Numbered from the stretch's first letter, positions 18,025-27,250 are shown. The stretch: DNA of 64,000 bases from a bacterium HR19 (GCA_002898315.1 BEHV01000010.1:16101-80100); one strand, 5' to 3'. Notes: generated by a model not told the origin, from the sequence alone. Numbers and translations: made by a program.

Positions 18025-19401
18025 CTATTGATAGAGGATTGATACAGATTTTATATTTACGAATTCAAGAATTCCATACCTTCCGAGTTCCCGTCCTATT
18101 CCAGATTTTTTAACTCCGCCGAAGGGCAATCTCGGATCGCTCCTCACCATCTGATTTATAAAAACGTTCCCAGCTTCAATGAACTTTGCTATCTCTTTTG
18201 CTCTTTGAATGTTCTTTGTGAATACAGCAGCACCGAGACCGAATTCGGTTTTATTTGCAAGTTCAATTGCTTCTTCTTCTGTTCTGAACTTGAAGATCGG
18301 CATTATCGGAGCAAATGTTTCTTCTTTGAAAACAGGAGAACTCACATCTGCTCCCTCTATTATTGCAGGGGAGAGGAAAAATCCTACATCGGTTATTCTT
18401 CTGCCTCCCTCAACTTTTGCGCCGGATTTCTCTGTTTCTCTCACTATTCGCAGAGCATTTTCAAGAAGGTCCCTTCTTGCTATCGGACCTACATCTACAT
18501 TTTCCATCGGGTTCCCTATTTTTATTTTTCTTATTCTCTCTTTCACTCCTTTTACGAACTCGTTGTATATTTTTTCGTGGACTATAAATCTTTTTGCTGC
18601 TATACAGCTTTGTCCTGAGTTTATTATTCTTGCTCTCACACCTGTTTCTATTGCTTTCTCAATATCTGCATCTTCAAACACAATAAAAGGGTCGCTTCCG
18701 CCGAGTTCAAGAACAATCGGCTTTATGTTTTTGCCTGCTATCTCTCCTACCGCCTCCCCAGCTCTCACACTGCCAGTTAAAGATACCCCATCAACAAAAG
18801 TTATAATATCTTTCACATCTTTTTCCTTCAAGAAGATGCTTATAAGCATTCCATCTTCGTATCTTGAAAATATCTCTTGAATTTTTTTTGAGCATAAAAA
18901 GGTGTTCGGTGCGTGTTTCAGAACAACAACATTCCCAGCAGCTATTGCGGGAATTGCGCATCTTATCACCTGCCAGAAAGGAAAATTCCACGGCATTATA
19001 GCAAGTATTACTCCAAGAGGGTCAAACTCAACATAGCTTTCATCTGCTTCTGTTTTCACATATTCTGGTTCAAGAAATTTTTTTGCGTTTTGTGCGAAAA
19101 AATAGCACGCGGTAGCGCACTTTTCTACTTCACTCTCCGCCTGCGCTATGGGTTTCCCCATCTCATTTGTGATAAGCTCTGCATACTCCCTTTTGTTCTT
19201 CATCAGGTCATCTCCGATCTTTCTTATCACTTCGCATCTTTTCTCTATCGGCTTTTTTCTCCACTCCAGAAATTTCTCTCTCAAAAACTCTATCTTTTTT
19301 ATCGCTTCATCTTTTGTTTCGTATCTATGTTCTGCAATTATTTCTTCTGTTGCCGGATTTTGAGATATAGCTACTTCTGAACCATCTTTACCCGACATCA
19401 T
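18025..19401 (-). CDS. Succinate-semialdehyde-type aldehyde dehydrogenase
   Basis: 458 residues. NAD(P)-dependent oxidation of an aldehyde to an acid. MPWNFPFWQ, GSVRAGEAVG, the general-base glutamate in VLELGGSDPF (E232), and the nucleophilic cysteine in NSGQSCIAAK (C266) are present, with LPFGGVKKSGIGRELG near the end. This pattern is closest to the GabD/Sad short-type succinate-semialdehyde dehydrogenases. No GABA or 4-hydroxybutyrate genes adjoin. It starts after a long AT-rich gap and is followed by the DUF488 gene. Confidence 0.9.
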   Translation of the reverse strand: MMSGKDGSEVAISQNPATEEIIAEHRYETKDEAIKKIEFLREKFLEWRKKPIEKRCEVIRKIGDDLMKNKREYAELITNEMGKPIAQAESEVEKCATACYFFAQNAKKFLEPEYVKTEADESYVEFDPLGVILAIMPWNFPFWQVIRCAIPAIAAGNVVVLKHAPNTFLCSKKIQEIFSRYEDGMLISIFLKEKDVKDIITFVDGVSLTGSVRAGEAVGEIAGKNIKPIVLELGGSDPFIVFEDADIEKAIETGVRARIINSGQSCIAAKRFIVHEKIYNEFVKGVKERIRKIKIGNPMENVDVGPIARRDLLENALRIVRETEKSGAKVEGGRRITDVGFFLSPAIIEGADVSSPVFKEETFAPIMPIFKFRTEEEAIELANKTEFGLGAAVFTKNIQRAKEIAKFIEAGNVFINQMVRSDPRLPFGGVKKSGIGRELGRYGILEFVNIKSVSILYQ

Positions 19402-19699
19402 ATTCAGTTATTTTAACTGATATTTTCAGATTTTATTTTATAGCACTTTTTTTGATTTAAAGTTGTCTTTGCTTAAATTTGCTTTTACTAACAATTTCAC
19501 AAAATTTTGACTTCGCACGCAAAAAGTATTAATATATATATGAAAAAGCTGGTTTTTCAGAATCTTTCCGGGGTCAAAACCTAATCAAATACGGGGTTCA
19601 AAAATCAAAACGGGGAAAAAAACGAGGTTTGATGTTTTCGGCTTGCTCAAATAACGGGAAAACTACGGGGTGATATTTTATAGGAAAGGAGGTGATGCT
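19402..19699 (+). promoter_or_regulatory. Long intergenic region with repeated CGGGG motifs before a small membrane protein gene
   Basis: About 300 bases separating divergent genes. The part nearer the membrane protein gene holds a set of G-rich motifs on the plus strand in otherwise A/T-rich DNA: CGGGG at 19569, 19592, 19611 and 19666, with variants CGAGG at 19623 and CGGGA at 19655. Two carry a similar right flank (CGGGGTCAAAAC and CGGGGTTCAAAA). They look like repeated protein-binding sites or a structured leader. The last copy ends shortly before the ribosome binding site AGGAGGTGATG at 19685. The function is inference only. Confidence 0.35.
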
Positions 19700-20143
19700 A
19701 TGGTGAAAAACAGAACAAAAATAATGTTTGAATCCATAGTGCAGAGCTACGGGCTGATCCCACTTCTTATATCAATAGCGATCTTTGGTTTTATCTTCCC
19801 TTTTGCGGTGTGCGGATTAGGTAAAGTAGGGGAGTTTTTGTTCTTCATAATTTTCGGATACAAAAAAAACTTTGCTGTGGCATGTGAAATGAAAAACTTT
19901 GTTCTGTCTTTAAATCCACTACTTATTGTTCCGTTATCTATGGTGATCGGCTCTTTCTTTTTTGGTTTTCTGGTTATTCTTATAGATTCTATATCTCCGA
20001 GGTTCTTTGAATCAAAAATGCTTGATTCCCTCTACCAAAGATATGTTCTCGCCAAATTACAAGGCAACATGGAGCTTGCAAAAAAGATACACAGAAAAAT
20101 AAGCGAGATTTATTTCTATATGGCTACGAATAAAGTGAGATGA
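19700..20143 (+). CDS. Hypothetical membrane protein with two membrane segments
   Basis: 147 residues from ATG 19700, which follows a strong ribosome binding site (AAAGGAGGTGATG, spacing about 5); an upstream in-frame ATG at 19670 lacks one. Two hydrophobic stretches are visible: SYGLIPLLISIAIFGFIFPF and, after a short loop with two cysteines, LNPLLIVPLSMVIGSFFFGF extending into VILI. The C-terminal part is soluble and helical, with LAKLQGNMELAKKIHRKISE. No family was recognised. It lies upstream of citramalate synthase on the same strand with a 145-base gap, so a separate promoter is likely. Confidence 0.8.
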   Translation: MVKNRTKIMFESIVQSYGLIPLLISIAIFGFIFPFAVCGLGKVGEFLFFIIFGYKKNFAVACEMKNFVLSLNPLLIVPLSMVIGSFFFGFLVILIDSISPRFFESKMLDSLYQRYVLAKLQGNMELAKKIHRKISEIYFYMATNKVR

Positions 20144-20288
20144 ACATGTTAGATATGCTCAAATCAGTCCAGTGTTGATTGAAAAATCTGAATGAATGAG
20201 GGAGGAATCAGAGGGATAACTATTATTTTACGGTTTTGAATTCTGAAAAAACGCTCAAATTCTATCCTTACGGTTAAAATAAAATTTT

Positions 20289-21923
20289 ATGGAAAAAAAA
20301 TCAAGCCCAGAAGATAAAAAGGGTGGTGAGAGAAGAAAAATTTTCATTTATGATACGACGCTGAGAGATGGCTCACAGGGTCTCGGTTACTCATGGACGC
20401 TTGAAGATAAATTGAAAATAGCAAAGGTTCTTGACGATTTTGGGGTTGACTATATTGAAGGGGGCTGGCCGGGGTCTAATCCAAAAGATGAAGAGTTCTT
20501 CAAACTGATGCGCGGGGAGAGTTTGAAAAAAGCGAAGCTTGTTGCCTTCGGCTCAACTTGTAGGCAGGGAAAAAAAGCAGAAAACGATGAGCAACTCAGA
20601 AAGCTCGTTTCCGCTGATACCCCAACTATAACCATATACGGAAAATCATGGACCCTACATGTTGAAAAAGTTCTCAGAACAACTCTTGAAGAAAATCTGA
20701 GAATGATAAAGGAATCTGTAAAGTTTTTGAAAAATGAGGGAAGAGAAGTTATATTTGATGCTGAACATTTTTTTGACGGCTTCAGATACGATAAAACCTA
20801 TGCAGTAAAATGTATTGAGAGCGCTATTGAAGGTGGAGCTGATTGGGTTGTTCTGTGTGATACCAACGGTGGTTCTCTCCCGTGGTTTGTAAGACAGACA
20901 GTTGAGGAGATTATCAGTCTTTTCCCCGAAACCAAATTCGGAATTCATGTACACAACGACCTTGACCTTGCTGTTATAAACTCTATTGAAGCTGTAAGGG
21001 CAGGAGTTGCACAAGTTCAAGGCACAATAAACGGACTCGGAGAAAGATGTGGGAATGCAAATTTGACATCAATAATTCCTATCTTGAAGTTCAAGATGGG
21101 ATTTGATATATCTCCGGATGTTTCAAAACTGAAAGAGGTATCAGATTTCATATGGGAGCTATCAAATGTCTCTCCTCCGAAAAATCAGCCATTTGTTGGA
21201 GAGTCAGCTTTTGCTCATAAAGGGGGCGTTCATATAGACGCTGTTTCAAAAGAGATTTCTTCTTATGAGCATATGAATCCGGAACTTGTTGGGAATAAGA
21301 GAAAGATTTTAGTTTCAGACCTTGCTGGAAAAACCGCCATAAAACTCAAACTTCAAGAGCTTGGTTTTGAACCAGATGATAAGGTTGCTAAAAAGATCCT
21401 TGAAAAGATAAAGCATCTTGAGAAGGAGGGATATGATTTTGAAATGGCTGATGCTTCTTTATATATCCTTATTCTTGAGGAGCTCGGAAAAAAACCGAAA
21501 TTTTTTGATTTTGAAAGCTTCACCGTCCTTATATACAGATCAGAAAACGAAGAAGGAAAAGAGTCGGGAAGCGATATACATTGTCAAGCAACGGTTAGAT
21601 TATCGGTAGACGGTATAAGAGAACACACTGCATCTGACGGAAATGGTCCTGTGAACGCTCTTGATAAAGCTCTGCGAAAAGCACTTGAAAAGTTCTTCCC
21701 GGAAATAAAAGAGATAGAGCTTACAGATTTCAGAGTAAGAGTTGTATCTGGAAGTCAAGGCACCGGAGCAAAAGTGAGGGTCTTTATAGAGTCAAGCGAT
21801 AAGAGAAGAAGATGGGGAACAGTAGGTGTTTCAGAGAACATAATTCAGGCATCATGGAAAGCTCTTATGGACTCAATAGAGTATAAGCTCATTCTTGAAA
21901 GAACAAATATACTGAGAAAGTGA
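20289..21923 (+). CDS. cimA: (R)-citramalate synthase
   Basis: 544 residues. Condenses pyruvate and acetyl-CoA to citramalate, opening the threonine-independent route to isoleucine. DTTLRDGSQGLGYSWTLEDK near residue 22, EGGWPGSNPKDEEFF, CDTNGGSLPW, FGIHVHNDLDLAVINSIEAV and VQGTINGLGERCGNANL are the CimA/LeuA-like signatures; the GGWPGSNPKD form and the length of about 540 with a C-terminal LeuA_dimer-like regulatory domain point to CimA. Isoleucine feedback control through that domain is known for the family. Two TTACGGTT copies lie upstream (about 20228 and 20268); their meaning is unknown. Confidence 0.93.
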   Translation: MEKKSSPEDKKGGERRKIFIYDTTLRDGSQGLGYSWTLEDKLKIAKVLDDFGVDYIEGGWPGSNPKDEEFFKLMRGESLKKAKLVAFGSTCRQGKKAENDEQLRKLVSADTPTITIYGKSWTLHVEKVLRTTLEENLRMIKESVKFLKNEGREVIFDAEHFFDGFRYDKTYAVKCIESAIEGGADWVVLCDTNGGSLPWFVRQTVEEIISLFPETKFGIHVHNDLDLAVINSIEAVRAGVAQVQGTINGLGERCGNANLTSIIPILKFKMGFDISPDVSKLKEVSDFIWELSNVSPPKNQPFVGESAFAHKGGVHIDAVSKEISSYEHMNPELVGNKRKILVSDLAGKTAIKLKLQELGFEPDDKVAKKILEKIKHLEKEGYDFEMADASLYILILEELGKKPKFFDFESFTVLIYRSENEEGKESGSDIHCQATVRLSVDGIREHTASDGNGPVNALDKALRKALEKFFPEIKEIELTDFRVRVVSGSQGTGAKVRVFIESSDKRRRWGTVGVSENIIQASWKALMDSIEYKLILERTNILRK

Positions 21924-21930
21924 GAAGATT

Positions 21931-21953
21931 AATTTCTCCGATAGCGGAAATTT
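21931..21953. terminator. Weak hairpin between convergent cimA and folC
   Basis: The segment AATTTCTCCG-ATAG-CGGAAATT can fold with TCCG pairing CGGA around an ATAG loop, extended by AATT pairs with a bulged C. A TTTT follows on the plus strand. It lies exactly between two convergent stop codons, the place where a two-way terminator is expected. The stem is short, so support is modest. Confidence 0.4.
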
Positions 21954-23222
21954 TCAATGGCTTCCCTTTTTTATTATGTTTTTCTTTATCGTTGCAAATA
22001 CGGGGTACAAATAAAATGTTCCTGTTATCACGAGAGGTTCTTTTTCAGAGACAGCAGTAGCAAAATCAACTATCTCTTCATACGGTATTTTGTGAGCGTT
22101 AATTCCTTTTGATTTTGCAAACTGGTATATTTTATCTTCTTCTTCCCATTCTTCGTCTGGGTAGCGAGTGATATAGAGATTTTTGATTTTTGGTGAGAGT
22201 ATATCTAAAAATTTTTCCCATTTCTTGTTTTTTTTGAATGAAACAAGGAAGTTGAACTTTTCATCTGGCAGAGATAAAAGTAAGCATTTTGCCGAAATAG
22301 GGTTATGACCTCCATCGTATATGATGTTTTGAAAAACTTCAAACCTTCCTTTGATTCTTCTTATATCGTATGAGAAAGTTCTTTTTTCTTTTCCGAAGAA
22401 GTTTTTGAGGACGAAGAAAGAGGTGAACGAAGATAAAACGGCGTTTTCAACAAAAGGTCTGACGCCAAAAAAATCAGTTAAAATCTCTCCATACTTCCTT
22501 TCCCTTATTTTTATTGAAATCTTCTCGTAGAAGTGATATTTTTTTATTTTGTCGAGCGAGAATGAGAAATCGTTTATTATTTCTCCTTTTGATACAGAGC
22601 TTATTGCTGAAAACTGCTCTTCGCCTTCTTTGTGTATTGTTATGCGCGTTGATTCTGGGGGTACGCAAAGAGCTTTTTCAAGTGCGATTGAGAAAAGTGA
22701 GTTCCCGAGAAGATCTTCGTGGTCAAAGTCAATCCTTGATATTACCGCAAGGGGGGAGCGAGCGAGAGAAACCGCATCAAGCCTTCCTCCAAGACCTATC
22801 TCAAGACAAGCGAAATCTACTCTCTTTTCAGCAAAATACAAAAAAGCTAACGCAGTAGCATGCTCAAAATATGTGAGTTCAACACCTAACTTTTTTTCCG
22901 CTTCTGATACAAGATAAGAAAAATCATATAAATCTTCATCTGAAATCTCTTCCTCTTTCATATCAGAAACAATTTTTATCCTTTCTGAGAACCTTTCAAG
23001 GTGTGGGGAAGTGTAAAGTCCGACTTTCAGAAAACGAGAAAGCTCAAACGCAATTTGGGTTGTGATCTGACCTTTGCCCACTGTTCCGGCAATCGTGAGA
23101 GATAAGAACCTTTTTTGAGGATTCCCAAAATATGAGAGAATCTTTTCCAGCCTTTCAAGTCCCAAAATTATTTTTCCTTCTTTTTTCAGGAAAATAGGTG
23201 GAACTATTTGGTTGGCAGTCAT
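21954..23222 (-). CDS. folC: Folylpolyglutamate synthase / dihydrofolate synthase
   Basis: 422 residues. Mur-ligase-type enzyme that adds glutamate to folates. LGLERLEKILSYFGNPQKRFLSLTIAGTVGKGQ holds the P-loop; its usual GTNGKGS is GTVGKGQ here, a variation at the serine that contacts phosphate. LYTSPHLERFSERI, LEIGLGGRLDAV and SRIDFDHEDLLGNS are typical, and YDGGHNPISAKCL marks the C-terminal domain. The P-loop substitution is worth noting but the rest is intact. It converges with cimA. Confidence 0.92.
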   Translation of the reverse strand: MTANQIVPPIFLKKEGKIILGLERLEKILSYFGNPQKRFLSLTIAGTVGKGQITTQIAFELSRFLKVGLYTSPHLERFSERIKIVSDMKEEEISDEDLYDFSYLVSEAEKKLGVELTYFEHATALAFLYFAEKRVDFACLEIGLGGRLDAVSLARSPLAVISRIDFDHEDLLGNSLFSIALEKALCVPPESTRITIHKEGEEQFSAISSVSKGEIINDFSFSLDKIKKYHFYEKISIKIRERKYGEILTDFFGVRPFVENAVLSSFTSFFVLKNFFGKEKRTFSYDIRRIKGRFEVFQNIIYDGGHNPISAKCLLLSLPDEKFNFLVSFKKNKKWEKFLDILSPKIKNLYITRYPDEEWEEEDKIYQFAKSKGINAHKIPYEEIVDFATAVSEKEPLVITGTFYLYPVFATIKKNIIKKGSH

Positions 23223-23290
23223 ACCTGAAATATTTTAGATGTGGAATTTTATAAAATTGCCGGATCAGGAAAGATTGATGAGATGTTTTG

Positions 23291-23686
23291 CTATTCAGAT
23301 TTTTCTTTCCATGATTCTGCGAGTTTATCTTTAAGTGTGCCGGGTTTGAATGGTTTTACTATGTAATTTGTAACTCCTTCTTGTATTGCAGCTATGACTT
23401 TATCTTTTTCTGCCTCTGCGGTTACCATTATGACCGGGGTATCTTTATAAGCTGGTATTTTTCTTAACTCACGCAGAACATCTATTCCCTGCATAATGGG
23501 CATATTCCAATCTAAAAACACTATGTCAAATTTTTCTGCTTTCAGCTTTTCAAGAGCTTGAATCCCGTTTTCTGCATCTTTCACATTTGTGTATCCAAGC
23601 TTAGATAGTATGTCTTTTATTATGTTTCTTATCATGGGTTGGTCATCTACCACGAGTATTTTTACATCCTTTGGAGGCAGAGGCAT
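23291..23686 (-). CDS. cheY: CheY-like single-domain response regulator
   Basis: 131 residues, only a receiver domain. Acidic pocket D14-D15 in LVVDDQPMIRN, phosphoacceptor D59 in VFLDWNMPIMQG, the threonine in VMVTAEAEKD and the lysine in YIVKPFKPGTL are all present. Many CheY proteins have this length and lysine motif (KPF). It would couple a histidine kinase, possibly chemotaxis, to an output such as the flagellar motor; flhF elsewhere in the window supports motility. No kinase lies nearby. It diverges from a MarR-type gene. Confidence 0.9.
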   Translation of the reverse strand: MPLPPKDVKILVVDDQPMIRNIIKDILSKLGYTNVKDAENGIQALEKLKAEKFDIVFLDWNMPIMQGIDVLRELRKIPAYKDTPVIMVTAEAEKDKVIAAIQEGVTNYIVKPFKPGTLKDKLAESWKEKSE

Positions 23687-23882
23687 ACCTTATATAAATT
23701 TTACTTTTTTCGGATTTATTTTGACTTTTCTTGATTTATTTTCTTGTGTAGGGAGTATAAAGTTCGTTTAAGTTTGCTAAAAATCGGGTGAAAATTGGGT
23801 AAAAATTCAAGAAAATTTTGTAGAATAAATTAATTTATTTAATAGTTAGAATAGTTAAATTTGTTAAAAGCTAATTTTTGCT
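23687..23882. promoter_or_regulatory. Divergent intergenic region between cheY and the MarR-type gene
   Basis: About 196 AT-rich bases that must hold promoters for both genes. Near the MarR-type start the sequence contains a near-repeat series (AGTTAGAAT, AGTTAAAT, TGTTAAAAG around 23844-23870) and the partial palindrome TTAATTTATTTAA. MarR proteins usually bind short palindromes in their own promoter region, so an operator here is plausible but not demonstrated. Confidence 0.3.
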
Positions 23883-24593
23883 ATGAGTGAAGAGAAAGTT
23901 CAAGTAAGGACGGGTGTTGATGAGAATCCTTTTAATCCCATTTTATATGAATATGAAGCTGAGAGCAAGATAATAACGCTTATAGATAAGATATCAAAGA
24001 TAATGAAGGCAAAACTATGGGAAAAGGCGAAAAAATACGGTATAACCGAAACTCAGGGGCAGATTATCCTTCACCTTCTTTTCTCACCCGAGGGAAGAAA
24101 AAACATAAGTTTCATTGCTGAGGAGCTCGGCGTATCAAAACCTACAATATCAAGAGCAGTTGATAACCTGATTGAAAAAGGTTTAGTAGAAAAGTCGGTG
24201 AATCCCTCAAACAGAAGGTCTCATATACTCTCTCTAACCCCAAAGGGAGTTGAAATGTCCATAGAGATTTCAGGATATGCAAAAGATATAAGAAAAGCCA
24301 TAGGGAAAATTGAAAAGGAAAAAAAGAACGAGATATTGCTTTCTTTGCTTCTTATCATATCAAAGATGGTAGAAAATAATTTAGCAAAGCCAATTGCTTC
24401 GTGTATTTTCTGCACCTTTATGGCAGAAGCAAAAGATGGTTCTATGTTCTGCTCAAAACTTAACACATTTATAAAGCCAGAAATAATAAAAATAGATTGC
24501 TCATACTTTGAAAGTAAAATTCCCAAGCAGGAGAAAGAGAGAAAAAAGAGAAAATCAAAAGCCGAAAGAAAAAGTCAGGTTAGCTACTCGTAA
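23883..24593 (+). CDS. MarR-family transcriptional regulator with a C-terminal four-cysteine segment
   Basis: 236 residues against about 140-150 for ordinary MarR proteins. Residues about 28-165 form a MarR winged helix: ITETQGQIILHLLFSPEGRK, then FIAEELGVSKPTISRAVDNL and the wing VNPSNRRSHILSLTPKG. Past the dimerisation helix comes an extra segment with four cysteines at 174, 177, 190 and 206 (CIFC, then C in SMFCSK, then DCSYFE), followed by a basic tail rich in Lys/Arg/Glu. The cysteine spacing CX2C-X12-C-X15-C could hold zinc or an iron-sulfur cluster, giving metal or redox sensing; this is inference. It stands alone, divergent from cheY and convergent with ispG. Confidence 0.85.
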   Translation: MSEEKVQVRTGVDENPFNPILYEYEAESKIITLIDKISKIMKAKLWEKAKKYGITETQGQIILHLLFSPEGRKNISFIAEELGVSKPTISRAVDNLIEKGLVEKSVNPSNRRSHILSLTPKGVEMSIEISGYAKDIRKAIGKIEKEKKNEILLSLLLIISKMVENNLAKPIASCIFCTFMAEAKDGSMFCSKLNTFIKPEIIKIDCSYFESKIPKQEKERKKRKSKAERKSQVSYS

Positions 24594-24607
24594 AATCGTA
24601 AAATTTA

Positions 24608-25765
24608 TCATTTTCTTTGAGAAAGTATAAGCTCTTTGAGTTTTTGAATTATCTCTTTTGTATCTTTTCCAGATTTGATCACGGGTTTCCCATCTACATA
24701 GAAAACCGCGGAAGTTCCTCCTCCTACGACTCCGAAATCTGCTATGTATGATTCTCCTGGTCCATTTACAACACATCCCATAACCGCAACTGAACTTTTT
24801 ATCTTAGACATGATGAGTTCTTTTTCTATCTCTTCTGCTATTGCTATTACATCTATTTGAGTTCTGGCACATGTTGGACAGGCTACGACTTTACCTTCTT
24901 CTTCTCTTATTCCGAGCGACTCTAATATTCTTTTTCCGACTATGACTTCATCAACAGCGGGAGCTGCGAGGGAGACCCGTATGGTATCTCCAACTCCGAG
25001 CCAGAGGAGAATTCCGAGCGCAACTGCGGACCTTGCTGTTCCGGAAAGGCGGGTCCCCGCCTCGGTGACTCCAACATGCAGAGGGTAATCGCTAACCTGT
25101 GAAAAAAGAAGGTAAGCTTTTATGGTATCGTATGGCGAAGAAGATTTGAGCGAAACCTTCATATTGTAGTATCCCATTTTTTCTATCAATTTGACATTAA
25201 AAAGAGCACTCTCGCATAGGGCTTCTGGGGTTGGCTTACCATACCTTTGCAATATTGGTTTTTCAAGTGAGCCAGCATTAACTCCCACACGAATAGGTAT
25301 ATTTTTTTCTTTTGCAAGTTCAACTATTTTTTCAAGATGCTCGAGCCCAGAAACCTTTATGTTTCCCGGATTTATCCTTATGCAATCTGCAAGTCCATCT
25401 TGAAGAACCAAAATGGCTGGGCGAGGACCAAAATGTATATCTGCTACAATAGGAATATTTACCTTATCTCTTACCTTCGCAAGTGATATAACAGATTTCT
25501 CATCAGGAACAGATATTCTGACTATGTCTGCTCCTACATCTTCTATTTCTTTAAGTTCTTTCAAAAGTGCTTCTACATCTTCTGTTGGAGTTTTTGTCAT
25601 GGTCTGAACAGATATTGGAGCATCACCTCCTACATATACATTTCCGACCTTTATTTTTTTCGTTTTTCTGCGTCTTAGCGGACTGAAATACTCGGGCAAA
25701 GATTTGCCATTTTTCAGTTCTTCTATTTTTTCATGGACTTCTTCAAATATTTCTTTTTCGTTCAT
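24608..25765 (-). CDS. ispG: 4-hydroxy-3-methylbut-2-en-1-yl diphosphate synthase
   Basis: 385 residues. Iron-sulfur enzyme of the MEP pathway for isoprenoids. The N-terminal TIM barrel includes VQTMTKTPTEDVEA, VADIHFGPRPAILVLQDG, CIRINPGNI and GVNAGSLE. The C-terminal cluster domain has CPTCARTQIDV and AVMGCVVNGPGE, whose three cysteines bind the 4Fe-4S cluster. It is on the same strand as the ribosomal cluster and about 80 bases downstream of rplE; read-through is possible. Isoprenoid supply is relevant if the DxDD protein at 49850 acts on terpenoids. Confidence 0.96.
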   Translation of the reverse strand: MNEKEIFEEVHEKIEELKNGKSLPEYFSPLRRRKTKKIKVGNVYVGGDAPISVQTMTKTPTEDVEALLKELKEIEDVGADIVRISVPDEKSVISLAKVRDKVNIPIVADIHFGPRPAILVLQDGLADCIRINPGNIKVSGLEHLEKIVELAKEKNIPIRVGVNAGSLEKPILQRYGKPTPEALCESALFNVKLIEKMGYYNMKVSLKSSSPYDTIKAYLLFSQVSDYPLHVGVTEAGTRLSGTARSAVALGILLWLGVGDTIRVSLAAPAVDEVIVGKRILESLGIREEEGKVVACPTCARTQIDVIAIAEEIEKELIMSKIKSSVAVMGCVVNGPGESYIADFGVVGGGTSAVFYVDGKPVIKSGKDTKEIIQKLKELILSQRK

Positions 25766-25847
25766 CTCGGCTGTATCTATTAAAATGTTATCATAAAAAA
25801 GCGAGAACTGAAATTTGTAAGAAAAGTTGTATCTTTGGCTTTTGAGC

Positions 25848-26444
25848 TTAATCTCTAAAAGGCATACCCATAAGTTTCAGAAGTTCTTTTGCTTCTTGGT
25901 CATTATTGGCTGTTGTAACTATTGTTATATTCATACCTTTTACGTACTTTATTTTGGCGTAGGGGACTTCCGGGAAAATTGTGTGTTCCCTTATTCCTAT
26001 GTTGTAGTTTCCTCTCCCATCAAACCCACTTGAGTAGAAACCTTTGAAATCTTTTGCACGTGGCATAGCTACATTTATCAGACGGTCAAAAAAATCATAC
26101 ATCATATTATTTCGCAGTGTTACCACAAGACCTGAAACATCTCCTTTTTTGAGTTGAAACCCAGCTATTGACTTTCTCGCTCTTTTTATGGCGGGCTTTT
26201 GACCTGTTATAAGAGCAAGGTCTTGTATTGCCTCATCTATGTAGCCCGACTCGTTTCTCCATTTTCCAACTCCCATATTCACAACTATTTTGTAAATTCT
26301 CGGAACTTGTAGCGGATTTTCATACTTGAAAATCTCCATCATTTTTGGGACCACAAATTCAAAGTAGTGTTTTTTTAATCTCGGAATATATCTTCCGTTT
26401 TCGGCTTCTTTTTTCCCATGCGATAGTTCCATTTTCTCGTTCAT
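25848..26444 (-). CDS. rplE: 50S ribosomal protein L5
   Basis: 198 residues, slightly longer than usual (about 180) because of a polar N-terminal extension (MNEKMELSHGKKEAENGRY). NPLQVPRIYKIVVNMGVG, TGQKPAIKRARKSIAGFQLKKG, IGIREHTIFPEV and the terminal MGMPF are the family marks. L5 binds 5S rRNA and contacts tRNA. It ends the ribosomal cluster here; rpsN and rpsH, which normally follow, are absent. Confidence 0.97.
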   Translation of the reverse strand: MNEKMELSHGKKEAENGRYIPRLKKHYFEFVVPKMMEIFKYENPLQVPRIYKIVVNMGVGKWRNESGYIDEAIQDLALITGQKPAIKRARKSIAGFQLKKGDVSGLVVTLRNNMMYDFFDRLINVAMPRAKDFKGFYSSGFDGRGNYNIGIREHTIFPEVPYAKIKYVKGMNITIVTTANNDQEAKELLKLMGMPFRD

Positions 26445-26491
26445 TATATTTTACCTCCACGGGTTTTTCAAATTAATTTCATTTTCATCTT

Positions 26492-26812
26492 CTAAATCTC
26501 ATCTACTATATCTTGGCACTTTTTACAATATCTTATTTTTTTGCCATTATCAAGCAGTTTGAATCCCACTCTTGCGGGTTTTTTGCATTTCGGGCAGATG
26601 AGCATAAGGTTTGAGATATGAATCTTTCCGTATATTTCTATTATACCGCCTTGGGGTGATTGTGGTGTTGGTCTTACATGCTTTTTCAATCTATTTATAC
26701 CTTCTACGATTGCTCTTTGCTCTTTTGGGAAAACGCGGATGACTCTTCCTGATTTTCCCTTATCTTTACCGGTAAGCACAAAGACCGTATCTCCTGCTTT
26801 TATCTTCTGCAT
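26492..26812 (-). CDS. rplX: 50S ribosomal protein L24
   Basis: 106 residues. The KOW motif KIKAGDTVFVLTGKDKGKSG lies at the start, then GGIIEIYGKIHISNLMLICPKCKKPARVGF and a second cysteine pair near the end (CKKC). L24 starts large-subunit assembly. The paired CPKC and CKKC are common in thermophile forms. It lies between rplN and rplE in the usual spc order. Confidence 0.97.
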   Translation of the reverse strand: MQKIKAGDTVFVLTGKDKGKSGRVIRVFPKEQRAIVEGINRLKKHVRPTPQSPQGGIIEIYGKIHISNLMLICPKCKKPARVGFKLLDNGKKIRYCKKCQDIVDEI

Positions 26813-26845
26813 CTTTACTTAACCTTCCTTTCTCTCTCAAAATTT

Positions 26846-27214
26846 TTATACTATTTCAGGGGCAAGAGAAGCTATTTTTACAAATCCCTTTTCTCTTATT
26901 TCTCTCGGTATAGGTCCGAACACTCTTGTTCCTTCTGGTTCTCCTTTATCGTTTATTATAACAACGGCATTATCGTCAAATCTTATGTATGAGCCATCTT
27001 TTCTTCTTGTCTCTTTCGTTGTTCTCACGACAACTGCTTTTTTCACATCACCTTTGGATATCTTTGAGTTAGGTATGGCGCTTTTTACTGCAATCACGAT
27101 TATATCTCCAATATATGCGTATTTTTTCCCGCTCCCTCCGAGAATCCCTATACATTTTCCCCACTTTGCCCCAGAGTTATCAGCAACTTCAACTTTTGTT
27201 TCTCTCTGTATCAT
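26846..27214 (-). CDS. rplN: 50S ribosomal protein L14
   Basis: 122 residues. [20 protein letters not shown] opens as in the family, followed by [42 protein letters not shown] and [27 protein letters not shown]14 sits at the subunit interface. The order rpsQ-rplN-rplX-rplE is the standard spc arrangement. A ribosome binding site (AAGGAGG) precedes the start. Confidence 0.98.
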   Translation of the reverse strand: MIQRETKVEVADNSGAKWGKCIGILGGSGKKYAYIGDIIVIAVKSAIPNSKISKGDVKKAVVVRTTKETRRKDGSYIRFDDNAVVIINDKGEPEGTRVFGPIPREIREKGFVKIASLAPEIV

Positions 27215-27250
27215 AAGAATAAATCCTCCTTTCTGTTTTTCTATTTAAAA

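Noticed and set aside
26492..26812. CPKC/CKKC pairs in L24 as a novel zinc-finger fusion
   Set aside because: Cysteine pairs at these positions are common in bacterial L24, so this is not unusual.
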